From contig FN649747.1 of the NCBI GenBank assembly GCA_000310025.1, positions 120,168-165,675 of the forward strand: a DNA stretch of 45,508 nucleotides, given 5' to 3'. The notes beneath the pieces were generated by a model. It did not search any database, was not told the origin of the DNA, and saw only the letters and a program-made list of their open reading frames with translations. The position numbers and the translations under genes are program-made. Origin of the DNA: Ectocarpus siliculosus. Taxonomy: Eukaryota > Sar > Phaeophyceae > Ectocarpales > Ectocarpaceae. Below, piece by piece: positions 10,501 through 21,239 of the stretch; position 1 is the first letter of the stretch; each line of letters starts with the position of its first letter.

Positions 10501-12643
10501 GGACCTGGTGCCAAGGCGACAAGACATAATTACGTACGTATCGAATGCGTTAATGCTCGCTTGCCTGGATGCCTCACCTGGAAGAAGGTGCTCAGCGCCA
10601 TCGGTGCCGGCTTTTCTCGCAGCAAGCTGCCGTGTGCTGGACGTATTCTTCTTTCGTGTGATCCTTCGCTGTATGCTTTCGTCTACACCTCCCGTCGCTG
10701 AACAGGCCCTATCCCAGCGGAGATGGGAAATCTCAGCCGCATTCGGTTCATCTCCTTGCAGAAGAACCAGCTCACCGGTGAGACGGGAAAATGAGGACGC
10801 TGTCGATCTCGCGCTGAAAATGTCTTCCCCACCCCAGCGTAGGTTTCCTGGGCACGTACCCCTTTATTTGCAAACAACCACGTGAAGCGCGTAGGAGTTT
10901 CTACCTTCGCAAAACTGAAGTTAGGCAGCCGAAACAAATCGTCAGGAAGAAGTCTGAAACGTGTCCCCACTTGTCGACCATGGCCACATATACACGCCCC
11001 CACGCTTGGCGGCGGATTACTGTGCTTTCAGGGAAGATACCTCGTCAGCTTGGAAAGCTCGCGGCACTACAGAGCCTTGATCTCAGCTTCAACACCCTTG
11101 AAGGTGATGGGGTGCTAAATAATCGTCGCTGTACGGGGGTTCGTACATCGCGAACCAATGTTTTCTGTCTCGTTGACGCCATTGATGGACGCCGTGGTCC
11201 CTACTGGAAGTTTTCCTCTTGCTGATGGGTGATTTTCTCGTGTTTTTTCTCTGCCGGTGTGATTCCGGACGTTTTTTTTTGTCGACGACATACATACTGT
11301 AGTCAAGAGAACAGGACTCCATGTGGTGGATGGTACTTTCTGCTGCAGCAGTGGAAACAAACCCTTGGCATATTTTTTACCTACTGTACCGCGCCACTGG
11401 TTCACAATCGTACGTGGTACTCCTCGACGACGAGGAGGGTAGCGACAATCGTCCGCCAGTCGCGTCTGGGCGGCCCCTTACCGAGAGCCGCCCGCCCGAT
11501 CGTTTCCATTATTTGGCGTCGCCACAGCTTCCACCGATGCGGCTGCAAATGTGTTTCGCGAAAAACGCCACCACCGTAGGGGGAAACCCTCGTAAACCGC
11601 GCCACGCCTCAACCATCGTTGGTAGGTCGATCGCATACCTTTAGGAGAGCCAACGACCCTGCATCTCGGGGCTGCTGTTTGAATCAAGTTGTTTCAAACT
11701 CCAGCGCAAAATGAATAACTCTAGCACGCCGACCACGTTCAACGGACGTAAAACAAACATTGGTGGCAGGCTCCATACCGACCGAGTTTGGAGACCTACG
11801 AGCGCTAACAGAGCTGACGGTTGGAGGGAATCGGCTTACAGGTAAGCACGTCCATTCGGATCGCCATGGAAACCATGGGCGTCTAAAGGAAGGGAAACCA
11901 AGTCAATGTTGTCTTTCTTGGGAGAATATTCGGAAGGCGGCGTTACCACAAATTGTAGACCGTTTTGGACGACAATGGTGAAATCTAACCACACTCCGAT
12001 GTGTTCCTCCGTTTTTTTCTCGAAGCAATGTCACCCGAGTACCAGTATTCGGAGAAGCACCTTGTCCGAGTGTATCCAAACCCATGCTTTGAAAATTCCC
12101 GAGAGTTGGCAACAGCTCTGCGGTCAGTAGTGCGTGAACCCAATTTGTCTGGGCGCCGCGAGTTTTTGGATGCTCGAAGCAGCTCACCCGAGTCGTCTGG
12201 GCGCCGTGAGCTGTTGGGCGATCGAAGCATGTCATCGCGCATGCTGCATGATAAACCGCATGCCGCGCCCGACCGCTTGCTCTCAGGTGCAATCCCTCCC
12301 GAGCTTGGCAACCTCTCCAAGTTGGTGTTGCTGGAGCTATACGACAACCAACTCTCCGGTACGCAGCTCGACGCCTGACACCCGTCCCCGGCGTGTAGCA
12401 ATGCTGGAATAGAGGACGCTTGATAATAGGATTGATTTGTCGACCTGAGGGTCCGGATGCGTTCGTGCTGCACGACCGAACGCCATGACCCACCGCTTGA
12501 TTTCGCGCATCTGCATGTTGCGCTTCTCTCATCGGCTTCACCCCCGACCTTTCGAGGCAGGAAGCATTCCTGCAGAACTGGGAAACCTGACACTTCTGGA
12601 GCACCTGGCTGTAGCCGGGAACGATCTTCAAGGTGAGAGTTGA
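3853..12643 (+). CDS. TKL-family pseudokinase with C-terminal leucine-rich repeats (multi-exon)
   Basis: Exons read by eye: 3853-4355, 4775-4967, 5951-6109, 6575-6670, 7417-9127, then eight LRR exons (9620-9691, 9988-10059, 10301-10372, 10706-10777, 11032-11103, 11770-11841, 12287-12358, 12561-12632). All junctions are GT-AG and phase-consistent, giving about 1080 codons. Domains in order: a disordered Pro/Ser-rich start; the kinase N-lobe with glycine loop GQGTFGEV, VAIKK lysine and alpha-C Glu in FRKEAEMHF; the catalytic loop VHRNVKSPNVLL; SDVNLAHI in the DFG position; WMAPE; SDVFSLHVVMWE; and RPTMKEI. A linker of about 430 residues, rich in Ala, Gly, Gln and Glu, follows, then an LRR cap (WVGSANWGSEEPLSAWY) and the repeats. 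HRD is HRN and DFG is DVN, so phosphotransfer is unlikely although ATP could bind. No signal peptide or membrane segment is visible, so it is probably intracellular. After the last LRR exon, read-through reaches TGA at 12641 within three codons, so that exon may be terminal; more exons cannot be excluded. The start is uncertain: the first in-frame ATG inside the kinase exon is at 3994. Confidence 0.8.
4466..4544 (+). repeat. (TC)n microsatellite in kinase intron
   Basis: About 30 uninterrupted TC units followed by a CCCTCCCTCC stretch, inside the intron 4356-4774 of the pseudokinase gene. The tract is on the pyrimidine side of the sense strand, so it could act as an extended polypyrimidine tract upstream of the acceptor at 4774, although the acceptor is 230 bases further on. 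Confidence 0.95.
7132..7269 (+). repeat. Two tandem 69-base repeats, each ending in a 3' splice-site-like sequence
   Basis: Units 7132-7200 and 7201-7269 are near identical, differing at only a few bases. Each starts ctg(g/c)tctccacgacgg and ends tctttctcttacag, a textbook pyrimidine tract plus CAG. A partial older copy of the unit's end lies just upstream (ccctctttcgcccgcag, ending at 7131). The unit is 23 codons long and open in one frame. It sits in the intron 6671-7416, before the exon that resumes the kinase at 7417. It may be a duplicated decoy acceptor or a former exon. Confidence 0.85.
9620..12632 (+). repeat. Array of eight 72-base, phase-1 exons, one LRR per exon
   Basis: Each exon is exactly 72 bases, begins two bases into a codon after a CAG or AAG acceptor, and ends one base into a Gly codon before GTGAG or similar. 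Each encodes one 24-residue repeat with the pattern GxIPxELGNL followed by LxxLxLxxNxLxG. The position after the last L-x-L varies most (for example LDLHGN, LLLAQN, ISLQKN, LDLSFN, LTVGGN, LELYDN, LAVAGN, LRLHRN). Introns between them run from about 200 to 670 bases and show no obvious shared sequence. Because all exons are symmetric (phase 1-1), any can be skipped, duplicated or moved without a frameshift. Such LRR exons are described for Ectocarpus LRR genes, where exon shuffling has been proposed. Confidence 0.9.
12146..12240 (+). repeat. Two imperfect tandem repeats of about 48 bases in an LRR intron
   Basis: The sequence gtctgggcgccg(c/t)gag occurs at about 12147 and again at about 12195, each followed by a similar stretch ending in tcgaagca. 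They lie in the intron 11842-12286 between two LRR exons. They encode no LRR pattern in any frame. Confidence 0.7.
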
Positions 12644-15415
12644 CGTTTGTGTGCGCTGAGGTCTGACACAAAAGGATCACATGCCATCGTGTATTGCGAT
12701 TGTTGGTCCTGTATGTAGTGTCCGTCTGAAGAATGTTTGAAGAACCTAGAGAGTTGGTTCATGGTGTTGTCAATTGTGAACTTTTGGGAAGCGGAAAGGC
12801 ATTACGCGTTAATAATTAGCCCAGGTTCGAGTCAATATTTTGATTTAGCGTTCAGAATTAGCCCAGGATCGAGTCAATATTCCTTGTAGCATGCATCCAA
12901 AAATTGCCCCCCCAAACGTGCTCGACGTACGAGAAAAACGCTTGGTGTCACCCTTTGCGAGCTCGCGATGGTTCAGACGACAAATCATTCATATACTTTT
13001 TCTGAATGATGCCTCGACCAATGCTACAGTACAGAGGGCGATGCCAGCGAAAATATTGGTATATGGTGTTCGTGGATTGTGAAAATTGCCGCGAAATCGG
13101 CCCGAGTTCACGAGTTCACACTGTACATGCCTCGTGACGCTCGTGTCGTACCTGCGTTGGGACCTTTCTTCTTGATACCACCACCCTATGTACCCGGACC
13201 CGTTCCGTTCGTGAAAACAGGTCCTTCGTTAGAGTTTCGAACCGTTGCGTCCCCCGCAGCAACACACAACTCGTAGCAGACAGCAGTGTCGGTACCTTTC
13301 CACCGCCGGCGGAGGAAACATGCGGTGAAGCCTGATCCCGCAACACCCACGCAGAGGTGCCTACTGAAACACGGAGGAGGCTGTGATCGGCCTTCAGCAG
13401 CACATCGGCGACGTAGTTGGGCCTATACTCGACGGTCACCGGGTGAGAATTGTACGGTTAACAGAATGTCGAGGAACGCGATTTGGTCCGCGATTCGCGC
13501 GGGAAGCTCATCCTGCTGGGCCGGCCTCTATCCTGTTTTGTACGTGAGAGGATGGGCGTTGGAGCGATGAAAGTGGTGAGAACCCAAGCTCGCACGCACC
13601 TTGCAAAGCCACCGTCATAGCTACCTATCCAGCACGCTTCCCCGGCTGAGATAGCTTTCCTGCTCGCTTCCCCCAACACAGGTTTTTCTCGAATATGGGA
13701 CGGTCTGCTCTTTGGTTCACGAGTGGACGCCAGCAAGTGAATGTCATGTAGAGAGGTGATAAATAATAGTACATCGTGATCCAAGTTTAGACAGCCGGCG
13801 CCCTTGTCCTGCTGCCTCCTTGGTGTCGTGGAGAAGTTCGGCCCTCGGCAATACATACTGTCGGTGGTCTACTTCAAGAGGGGCTGGAAGGGGCCTCTGC
13901 TACTGGTTTTCAAGAGAATGGTGTAGTGGACCTAACCCCACGAGTAGACTAGACGAAAATAGATACTGGAAGGGGTGTTCGTCTACATACGACGCTCAAT
14001 TTCGGTTGACGTAGCTGGGCGGTACCATTGGTGTTTGCAAAGCTCTCAAGTGGTATGCCCTGTATTCTTTGGAGGTAGACGGTGTACTGAGAATCGAATT
14101 GATTCAAGTAGAGGAATTGAATTTTCATGTGATTTGCGAAATAAATTGATTTGATGTATTCTCGAAGCGACGCTCATGTTGGCGCATACCATGAAATAGT
14201 AGTAAACAGGAGGCCATCCACCCGATAACTGGACGTTCGCGTAGTGGCGTGATCCACAACACGGATTGTACCCATGAGACAGCAAAGTATGGGTGGGGAC
14301 CTAGGGCGTTGAGTGAATTCCCAGACGGATTTTCGACTCCGAAAAGTGCAGGCGTAAGCGATAATTCGAGGAAGGACAGCCGAAAGAGTGAAATAAAATT
14401 GAGGGGGTAACGCTAAAAACTTTCTTTGATGGAATGCACCGTCTAGGGTTGTGAAAGCATGTGGAAAAATGCACGAACACAGGCAGCCAGAAACCCTGCT
14501 TCTTGGCGGAATTTGCGTCTCTCACACACATCCTGCAAACCTGCGTCAGGCATGAGGCCGCCATTTACCGCGTAACGCCGAAGAGATGGAATGTTCAGCG
14601 AAACACACAGGCACAGGTGCGACCCGGATGGAGGTCTACAAGTACCGGTACGATCCAAAGGGCCTAACAACAAACTTCATTCGGAGACCAGGCTGCATGA
14701 TTTTTGCGATTCTTTGCGTTGCCACGCGCTGGTGGAACCAATGTGAGCTTGGGAGCCTTCGCGCTGTCATATCTGCGAAGCCCGGTTTCGAACGCTTGTC
14801 GCCAGCTAGCGTGCATACATCATGGGCATGGACAGGCTGCGTATCGTACTAGCTGGAGAGGGCGAATTAATCTCGCATGAGTTATTGCAGGCTGTACATA
14901 TAAATGCATTTGCCTGATTCTTGCGCCAAATTCAATTCACCGTCAGTCTCAGGGATCGCCACTTTGGCGTCGACGCGAGCCTTTCGAGGCACTTGCAAGA
15001 TGAGAAAAAATACGCCATGAGGATGCATCACGGCGATTCCTACAAACAGTGGAATTTCGTCTGGCCCCGGAACATCCTGTCAAGCATAAGCTGCGAGGGG
15101 TAAACCGTGTGCTGTTGGCAGTGCACGGTCATCTTTCACACATAATTGTGGCGGAGGCAGCCCTCGCAGAATCGCCATTGAATTTGCCGCTGGTCTCGCA
15201 GCTGTTGACGGGAAAGTTTCCCCGTGCAAGCCTCGCGCGATGCAAAAGACAGAGGGGGAAAGTTGTCGATCTCTGGTCCATCTTCCCTTGGTTGAACTTG
15301 TCTATCGTGCGCTCTTCCCCCTCTCTCTCTCGTTCTTGGCATTTTAACTCGCACAAGATTACTTAACGAAAATCCCCCCCCCCCGGAAAAAAACCACATC
15401 CGTGTATCCTAAGAG
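12644..15415. other. Gene-poor stretch with a short direct repeat
   Basis: No exon could be supported on either strand over 2.8 kb. It contains a direct repeat of about 24 bases, attagcccagg(t/a)tcgagtcaat, at about 12818 and 12858; the first copy includes GGTTCGAGTC, which resembles a tRNA B box. AT content is higher than around it. It may hold the 3' UTR of the LRR gene or undetected terminal exons. Confidence 0.5.
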
Positions 15416-18400
15416 CTAAGTTCTACGGCCGCGCAAACCGGCAAGGCCGGGGGGTGTCACAGCGTTCCACATGTCCGCCTGCGAACCCGAGGCGTGGTGG
15501 TCATGCGCCGCTGCAGCAGAGACCTGGGGCCTAGACGAATCTTGAGATTCGGACCGCGGGGGTGGTGGCGGAGATGGCGAGCGGTGAATCTGTTGATGAA
15601 TCGGCAAGTGGGAGAGATGGACGTGGAGGGTGGAGTACTGGTGAGTGTTACGACATGTTTGGCCGCGTGCAAAATCAACGGCGTGCCGGGGACTGGCGCA
15701 CTGAGGGAATTTTCGACCCCGCCGAACCTTGTCGAACAACAACGATTTACCAAAGTTTCGACCTGGTCGCGTTGAGTAAAGCGCAGTGCTCTCCGCGGAT
15801 GCACGGATGGGGGAGGGCCGGGGGGGATTCGACTTCAAACACAAGCGCAGAAATTGGTCGACTCTTGTCGCAACGATTCGCAGCGAACGTAGTAAGTGCG
15901 CTCCGTCCGAGACCGACGAGATCGAAAAAGAGGTTTGGACACGAACTGCTACCAAACGCGACAAGTACCGGTGGTGACGGGAGCATATGGCTTTGGACAA
16001 CCAACTCAACCAAACGGCCGCAAGCCGCAAGAAAAGATACAGGCGAACGCCTCGAAACCACACCTTTTCCAACAGCTCAGTCAACTCAAACTGTACACCC
16101 CCGACAAACCTCTCGTGGTACGCTTCGCGAAACCACACACGAGAGTTCCAGAGACAGACAAGGTGCCAGATGCGTTGTACGGCCACCTGATGGTTTCAAG
16201 AAAAGGACCAAGCTTCGGAGCGACCGGACGCGTGCACAATAACTCGCGCGCATTCACAAAGAGTCTGGCTGGTTCGCGTCAGGACGGCGCCGGCAGCGTG
16301 CCACCTCGAGCTACTGCAGCTAAACTAACGAAGCGTTGGTACAAACAAGGGGCTCGCAGTAGCCTCTTCGGGGGGAGGGGGGGGGGGGTATAGTCGTGCA
16401 TGCCGTAGTCGTTAGACCATTGACCTCGCATCCCTACAAAGCCGGGACGGAGCATGCCGGGTTCTCACCGGACCAGGCTCTCACATCACCAAGCGCGAAA
16501 CGCCGTGAGGTATTTGACGAAGGGGGGGGGGAGNNNNNNNNNNNNNNNNNNNNNNNNNNNNNNNNNNNNNNNNNNNNNNNNNNNNNNNNNNNNNNNNNNN
16601 NNNNNNNNNNNNNNNNNNNNNNNNNNNNNNNNNTTACAACGTCGTTGCCAAGCGACGAAAACCCAACCCCGATGGCAAACACCGGGGGGGGGGGGAGGGA
16701 GGGGGGGGGCGTTCTCGTGTTTCGCATGCCTTAGCTGTTAGACCTTTAACCACGAGTCCTTGAGAGGACAGAATTGTTCCCACAGGATCGATCACCGATG
16801 GCCTCATCGGGGGTTTGCGACAGAAGGGGTGGGTGGTGGGAACCCATGTTTCGCATGTCTTAACGGGTAGACCATGCGTTCTCGAGAGGACAGGGCATCG
16901 TTCCCACAGCACCGACAACAGATGGCGTGGTTGGGATTGCGAATAGCAGCCTTAACGTTTCCGCGCGAACCGGCGTTCTTAGCCCTCACCTGGAGCAGCG
17001 AAGTCAGCAGGAACCCCAGGGCGACATCAGCCGTCGTTCCCGACAGCAGGAACAAAACCGGGGCGCACTCCGGCTGAACGTACAACCACCACCCGTGCCT
17101 CCACAGCGTAGACAGCCCCAGCGACATCCCGAATGTGAGGCTCGCCTTCCCGCCCCCGAGGAGCGCGATCCCGAGCACCGACTGTTTGGGTTTGGTTTTA
17201 AGCAAGGGTTTTCGTATGCATACGCGGGAGAACAGGGAGGGGGGGGGCGGGGGGGCGTGAGTGAGAAGGCGGTTGTGGCAGGGTAAGATGTAACGTGCCA
17301 AGAAGGCACGGGCAACATAAGATGGCGTTCAAGAAGGAAGCCCGACCGCGCGGTCGTCTTTGTTAAGTAACCCCCTGCCAGAAAGAAAAACGGCGATGCT
17401 GTAAAAAAAGAACGAACTGGGAAGTGGGCGATCAATGTCCTCGTCCTGTTCTTTGGACGAAGAGGGCGAAACGGGTGCCAAAGAAGTCAATCATCCCCCA
17501 TATCCTATGGGAGAACTCACTCCTACTGTGGTGTGTGTGTGTTAGTTTTCGTCCTTCTTCTATTTTATTATGGCGACATTCCCCCATTTTTCGTGGTGAG
17601 ACGTGTTCTACACTTCAGCGTATTTTTTCCATACAACTACAACCGTCCAGGGTCACACAGGAGGGGGTAAACACCAGGGTTTTTTTCTTCTTTCATTAAC
17701 TTTCGTGCCCCACCTTCCTCCTGCGGTGCGTGCTGAATTTTATATTTATCGCGAGAAGGGTCCAGCCGTCCCTTTCCCTCGTCAACGGTGCTAACGTCGA
17801 AGTTTGGTACTCACGAGAGAGAGAGAGCTTTTTCAGCAATATTTCGTAGTCACCCGCAAATTTTGGAAAGTATTTTTTCTGCCCCATGGGGATTTGAACT
17901 CACGACCTGGCTTTGCGACTAGCGGTTTGAGGATACCACTAGACCACCGGGGCGACCGGTATGTGGTACAGTTGAAAAACGCTGGTCGGCACAGTTTTTC
18001 CCGGCGCTGACAAGGTGGGCGACTGCATAGCAACACGATCGTTCCAAGCTGGCGTAAGCCTCAGCGGGGTATATCGGACCCTCTTTCGCGGCAAACTCTG
18101 TTCTTCCAAAGAAATTGGGAACACTGGTCCGTGACACGGCAGTACCGGCAACATCTACGATTTTTTTTTGTATGTCGCCACACAAGGAACACAGGGTGCT
18201 TGGCACAGTCATTCTGCACATGCAACGGAAGAGCTCCCTCCACGTGGGTCCTGGCACTGCCGGCCCCCACTCCCCCCTGCTGCCCTCACGAGGGCCAGCC
18301 ACACGCCACCACATGAAAACCGTTATACTCTGCGAAGAACTGGATAATGTAGTGGGCGCGGAACATCGGCCATACGCAGTGATCAAGATTGGCTGTTCGG

Positions 18401-19170
18401 GTGGAAACGAAAACTAGAACTACGATGCGAACCGCATATACCTGCCCCCCCCGAAAGGTTTTCCAGCTGGCACGAAGGAGAAACATAGTAACGCATACAA
18501 GCCACTCGGCGCTACGTCTACTACTCCCCTTCCGATAATCTTGCGAAATATGTATGCATGCAACATCAGAGGTGTGAGACAATCCACGATCCGCACCCAC
18601 CAGACCGGTGAAGCCCCAGCCTCCCACGGGCCTTGACCTTACGCCGAGCCCCGCCGTCAGCCCGGCCGCCAATCCCGACCCGACCCCCGCCGCGGACACC
18701 AACCCCCACCCCCATCCCCACGACCCCAGGATGGCCAGCAGGGTGAGCACGCCTGAGGCGAGCGTTGCTGGCGGCGGCGGGGCCAGGAATATCGATAGGG
18801 GGAGAGTTGCCGGAAAGAGGACCATGACCGGGGGCCCCGCGGGTGGGGGCGGCAGCGTCGACGGGCAGCCCTCTGCCCTCACGTAGAGGGGATCCGATAG
18901 CGGTTCGCCGGTTGGTCGTTGTGGGCGGCCGGCGGCGTTGTTGTTGCTGTTGTTGTTGCCGCCGGTACCGTGCTCGGCGGCGGGCGGTTTGCTTATCAAT
19001 CCCAGCGGGAGAAGGCTACGGTCGCCTTTCGCCGGGCCGGCTGTTGCCGCCGCTGGTCTGCTGTAGTCGTCCACGAGCACGAGGGACTGCATCGCGCTCC
19101 CCCCCCCTGCAGCAACAGCAGCAGCAGCAGTAGCTTGTGATAGACTCTCCGCCGTCCCCTGAGGCGTAAG
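15416..19170 (-). CDS. Predicted small membrane protein, three exons, function unknown
   Basis: Exons on the minus strand: 19170-18601, 16990-17181 and 15416-15589. All join in phase 0 with GT-AG sites (donors CTG|GTGGGT and CAG|GTGAGG; acceptors aaacag, cccaaacag and tcaacag), giving about 311 codons and a TAG stop at 15416. The first exon has an Ala-rich start, an Asn-rich stretch (GGNNNSNNNAAG), then hydrophobic segments such as LASGVLTLLAILGSWGW and GLAAGLTAGLG. The second exon is hydrophobic throughout (SVLGIALLGGG, CAPVLFLLSGTTADVALGFL), with about two membrane segments. The last exon encodes a Pro/Ser/His-rich disordered tail. No family was recognised. No ATG begins the first exon's open stretch before 19092, so either ATG 19092 starts the protein or an upstream exon is missing. 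A candidate upstream exon around 19246-19430, ending in phase 0 at CGG|GTGGTC, could not be proved. The second intron contains the assembly gap, so an exon could be lost there. Confidence 0.5.
16393..16524 (+). repeat. Dispersed repeat copy beside assembly gap, inverted partner at 42.7 kb
   Basis: The stretch from gtcgtgcatgccgtagtcgt through the poly-G run before the gap is nearly identical, as reverse complement, to 42709-42838. By eye only a handful of bases differ over about 130. The partner copy contains sequences resembling tRNA A and B boxes, which suggests a tRNA-derived SINE. Confidence 0.8.
16534..16633. other. Assembly gap of exactly 100 N
   Basis: One hundred N in a row, the usual placeholder for a gap of unknown size. 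It is flanked on the left by a poly-G run and a dispersed repeat and, 50 bases to the right, by more poly-G. It falls in the second intron of the minus-strand membrane-protein gene, so missing exon sequence is possible. Confidence 0.99.
16719..16926. repeat. Two diverged tandem copies (period about 129) of a SINE-like sequence
   Basis: Copy 1 (16719-16802) and copy 2 (16848-16926) share gtttcgcatg(c/t)cttaac/gc, tagacc, gagaggacag, gttcccacag and gatggc in the same order. Their start also resembles the repeat at 16393 (gcatgccgtagtcgttagacc). On the minus strand the start reads tggttaaaggtctaac, close to a tRNA A box. They may be decayed members of the same family. Confidence 0.65.
17880..17953 (-). 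repeat. 74-base tRNA-like sequence (tRNA pseudogene or SINE head)
   Basis: Read on the minus strand, this stretch starts GCCCCGG and ends ATGGGGCA. Six of the seven acceptor-stem positions pair, counting one G-T. It has a good A box (GTGGTCTAGTGGTATC) and a B box (GAGTTCAAATCC) at normal spacing. The total length is that of a tRNA. However, no anticodon stem of five pairs can be drawn, and the T stem has only two or three pairs, so a working tRNA is unlikely. It lies in the first intron of the minus-strand membrane-protein gene. Confidence 0.6.
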
Positions 19171-21239
19171 CTGTTTCTAAATAGGACCAGACGACAAAAG
19201 ACTTGCCGTCGCCGCAGGGTGATTTGTTCCCGCAGACCACCCGGTTCCTATAGCAGTAGCGCCAGAGCACGGTGTGGTAACGCTGCTCCGGAAAACAACG
19301 ATATGGGAGAGAGGGGTCAGCATCCAGGCCGGCAAATAGACCGAACAGCAGCAGGTATAGTAATGGAAATGTTGCAGGCTCTGCTGGGTGAAGGCATGAC
19401 AAGTGAGTCCGCCGGCCCACCATTGCCCCGTGCCTGCTGTAAGAACATGTTGGGTAAGAAAACCGTTACTGCTGTTGCATGGATACAAATTCGCAGCCAA
19501 TCTCCGGGTGACACACAAAGTAGCACCCCTTCACAATATCATCCTGCCTGACACACGTGAGATGCAGCCCCCTCTGTATGCACAACCTTCTTTGCCTCAG
19601 TCTCGCTGCTGTGCCTTCCCCAGACAGGTATCCTTGGGCACTCACCGCTCACAGCAGCAGCTGAAATTCAAAAAAACTCGACGATTGGACCAAGCTTGCA
19701 GCCGGCGCTTTTCCTCCTCGGTAGCAATCCTGTGCGTGGCGAACACCGAACTCGAGCAAAGCTCTCGGGAAATACCGACTCCGGGTAGACTCGCAGAAGG
19801 GGCGCGCAACGCGGGAACAGTAGAGCAGCAGCAGCAGGCTGCTGTCTGCACAGACCAGACGCACAGACACACAAGACACAGCAGGAGGGGGTCCGTGCAT
19901 GCACGAGCCTAGAGCGAGACCCTCCTGCGTGTTTTGAAAAATCCATTTCTACTGGGGGGGGGGAGGGATGCCGAGGCTGTGATCGTGCCTCGCAACCGAA
20001 CCTCTGAACCGGTTGTCTCTTCATCTCTTTATGTTGTTGACGCAAACCCACGTTCGGGTTAGATAGGTTTGGAGTTCAGAGCACTGAATTATGTCGACCC
20101 TTGTGTCGTGAAAAGACGCGGAGAAGGTACTACAGCAGTTTGCTGTTTTCTCTCAGAGAAGAGAAAAACGCGGCGCAACACACTTCGAGATGTAGACTAC
20201 CCGGTATGTAAATATATGCTATGTGGGGACAAAACATACGGAGCACTGTGAGTGACAGGAACAACACGGAATCCACACGTGAATCCCATGTGCTCGCATG
20301 GTTCCACTGCACCGGGTGTCAGGGTATATATCGATTCCTGCTACATAGATGCATCGGAAAGGTGCGTTCATTGTGTTGTCTTGCGTTGCCTACTGATTTT
20401 CGTGATATGTGCCATCACGCCTTTGATGGTGTGCTCTACGTTAGTAAGTCCTGTGAGCACCAAGACGTCCGCATCATTTTCGGACATTTTCGGAAGATGG
20501 AAGGTGCTGTGCAGAGACCATAATTCTTCATAATGGGAAGGCCACAGCCACTACAACAATGACAGCAAAAACACTACACCAGCACACCCAAATATACACC
20601 TTACACACTGCTGTGAAAGTGAAAAACGACCACTCATTGAATGAACGGTGACAAGGTGGCAGATATGAAACCGAACCTTGTTCAAACGTAGCGAGATACC
20701 ATGGATGTCGTAACCGGCCACAAAAACTGCCCGGGCACTCTCTGCCTGCTCTACAGAGCAAATCTAGAACGCTCGCTGTTCAATACGTACATAACATGTT
20801 CCACTCGAAAATGTCGATCCTAAATATAGACGAAACTTCTTCCAGTTTGGCTTAATACATCATGGTCCCGGCCTTGGGGACAAAAAAGAGCAACTTTCTA
20901 AATATTAAATATCCCGTGTGTTAGTGCTGCTTTCGTGAAAGCCGCCAACCAGCGGCGTATGCACTCTGCAATAAAAAGCAGACAGTCGCCACAGACATGA
21001 AAGCAATTGTTGTGGAGATATATAACTCTTCAATAGAAGTACTAGGCTAAGGACCACTAAACTTGAGATGCGCAATCCACTTTTCTACTCTATCGTTCTT
21101 CGAACAACATCTTTTCAGAGGTTCGCATTCATACCCTGTGATCGCGCCATGGAGCAAGGGCGTCCTATCGTCATGGTGCACTTTGCATTTTGAAGGACGG
21201 TCTACAAAATACTTCTACCAAGATAGTGCGGGGGATGAC
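19171..21239. other. Intergenic stretch, no gene supported
   Basis: Between the membrane-protein gene and the aminopeptidase gene. Several short frames exist on both strands. One minus-strand stretch (about 19650-19870) reads like coding sequence (for example IATEEEKRRLQAWSNRR) and ends at a strong donor, GCG|GTGAGT, near 19640, but its phase does not match the exon at 19170. The part from 20.5 to 21.1 kb is AT-rich and empty. The convergent end of the aminopeptidase gene is at 21240. Confidence 0.4.

Noticed and set aside
11985-12680. Two long overlapping minus-strand ORFs (231 and 242 codons)
   Set aside because: They cross two LRR exons and an intron of the plus-strand gene, carry no domain, and owe their length to GC-rich repeats.
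15562-16242. Plus-strand ORF of 226 codons
   Set aside because: It overlaps the last exon of the minus-strand membrane gene. Composition is mixed, and no splice partner supports it, although a good plus-strand donor (ACTG|GTGAGT) lies near 15641. Kept only as an alternative.
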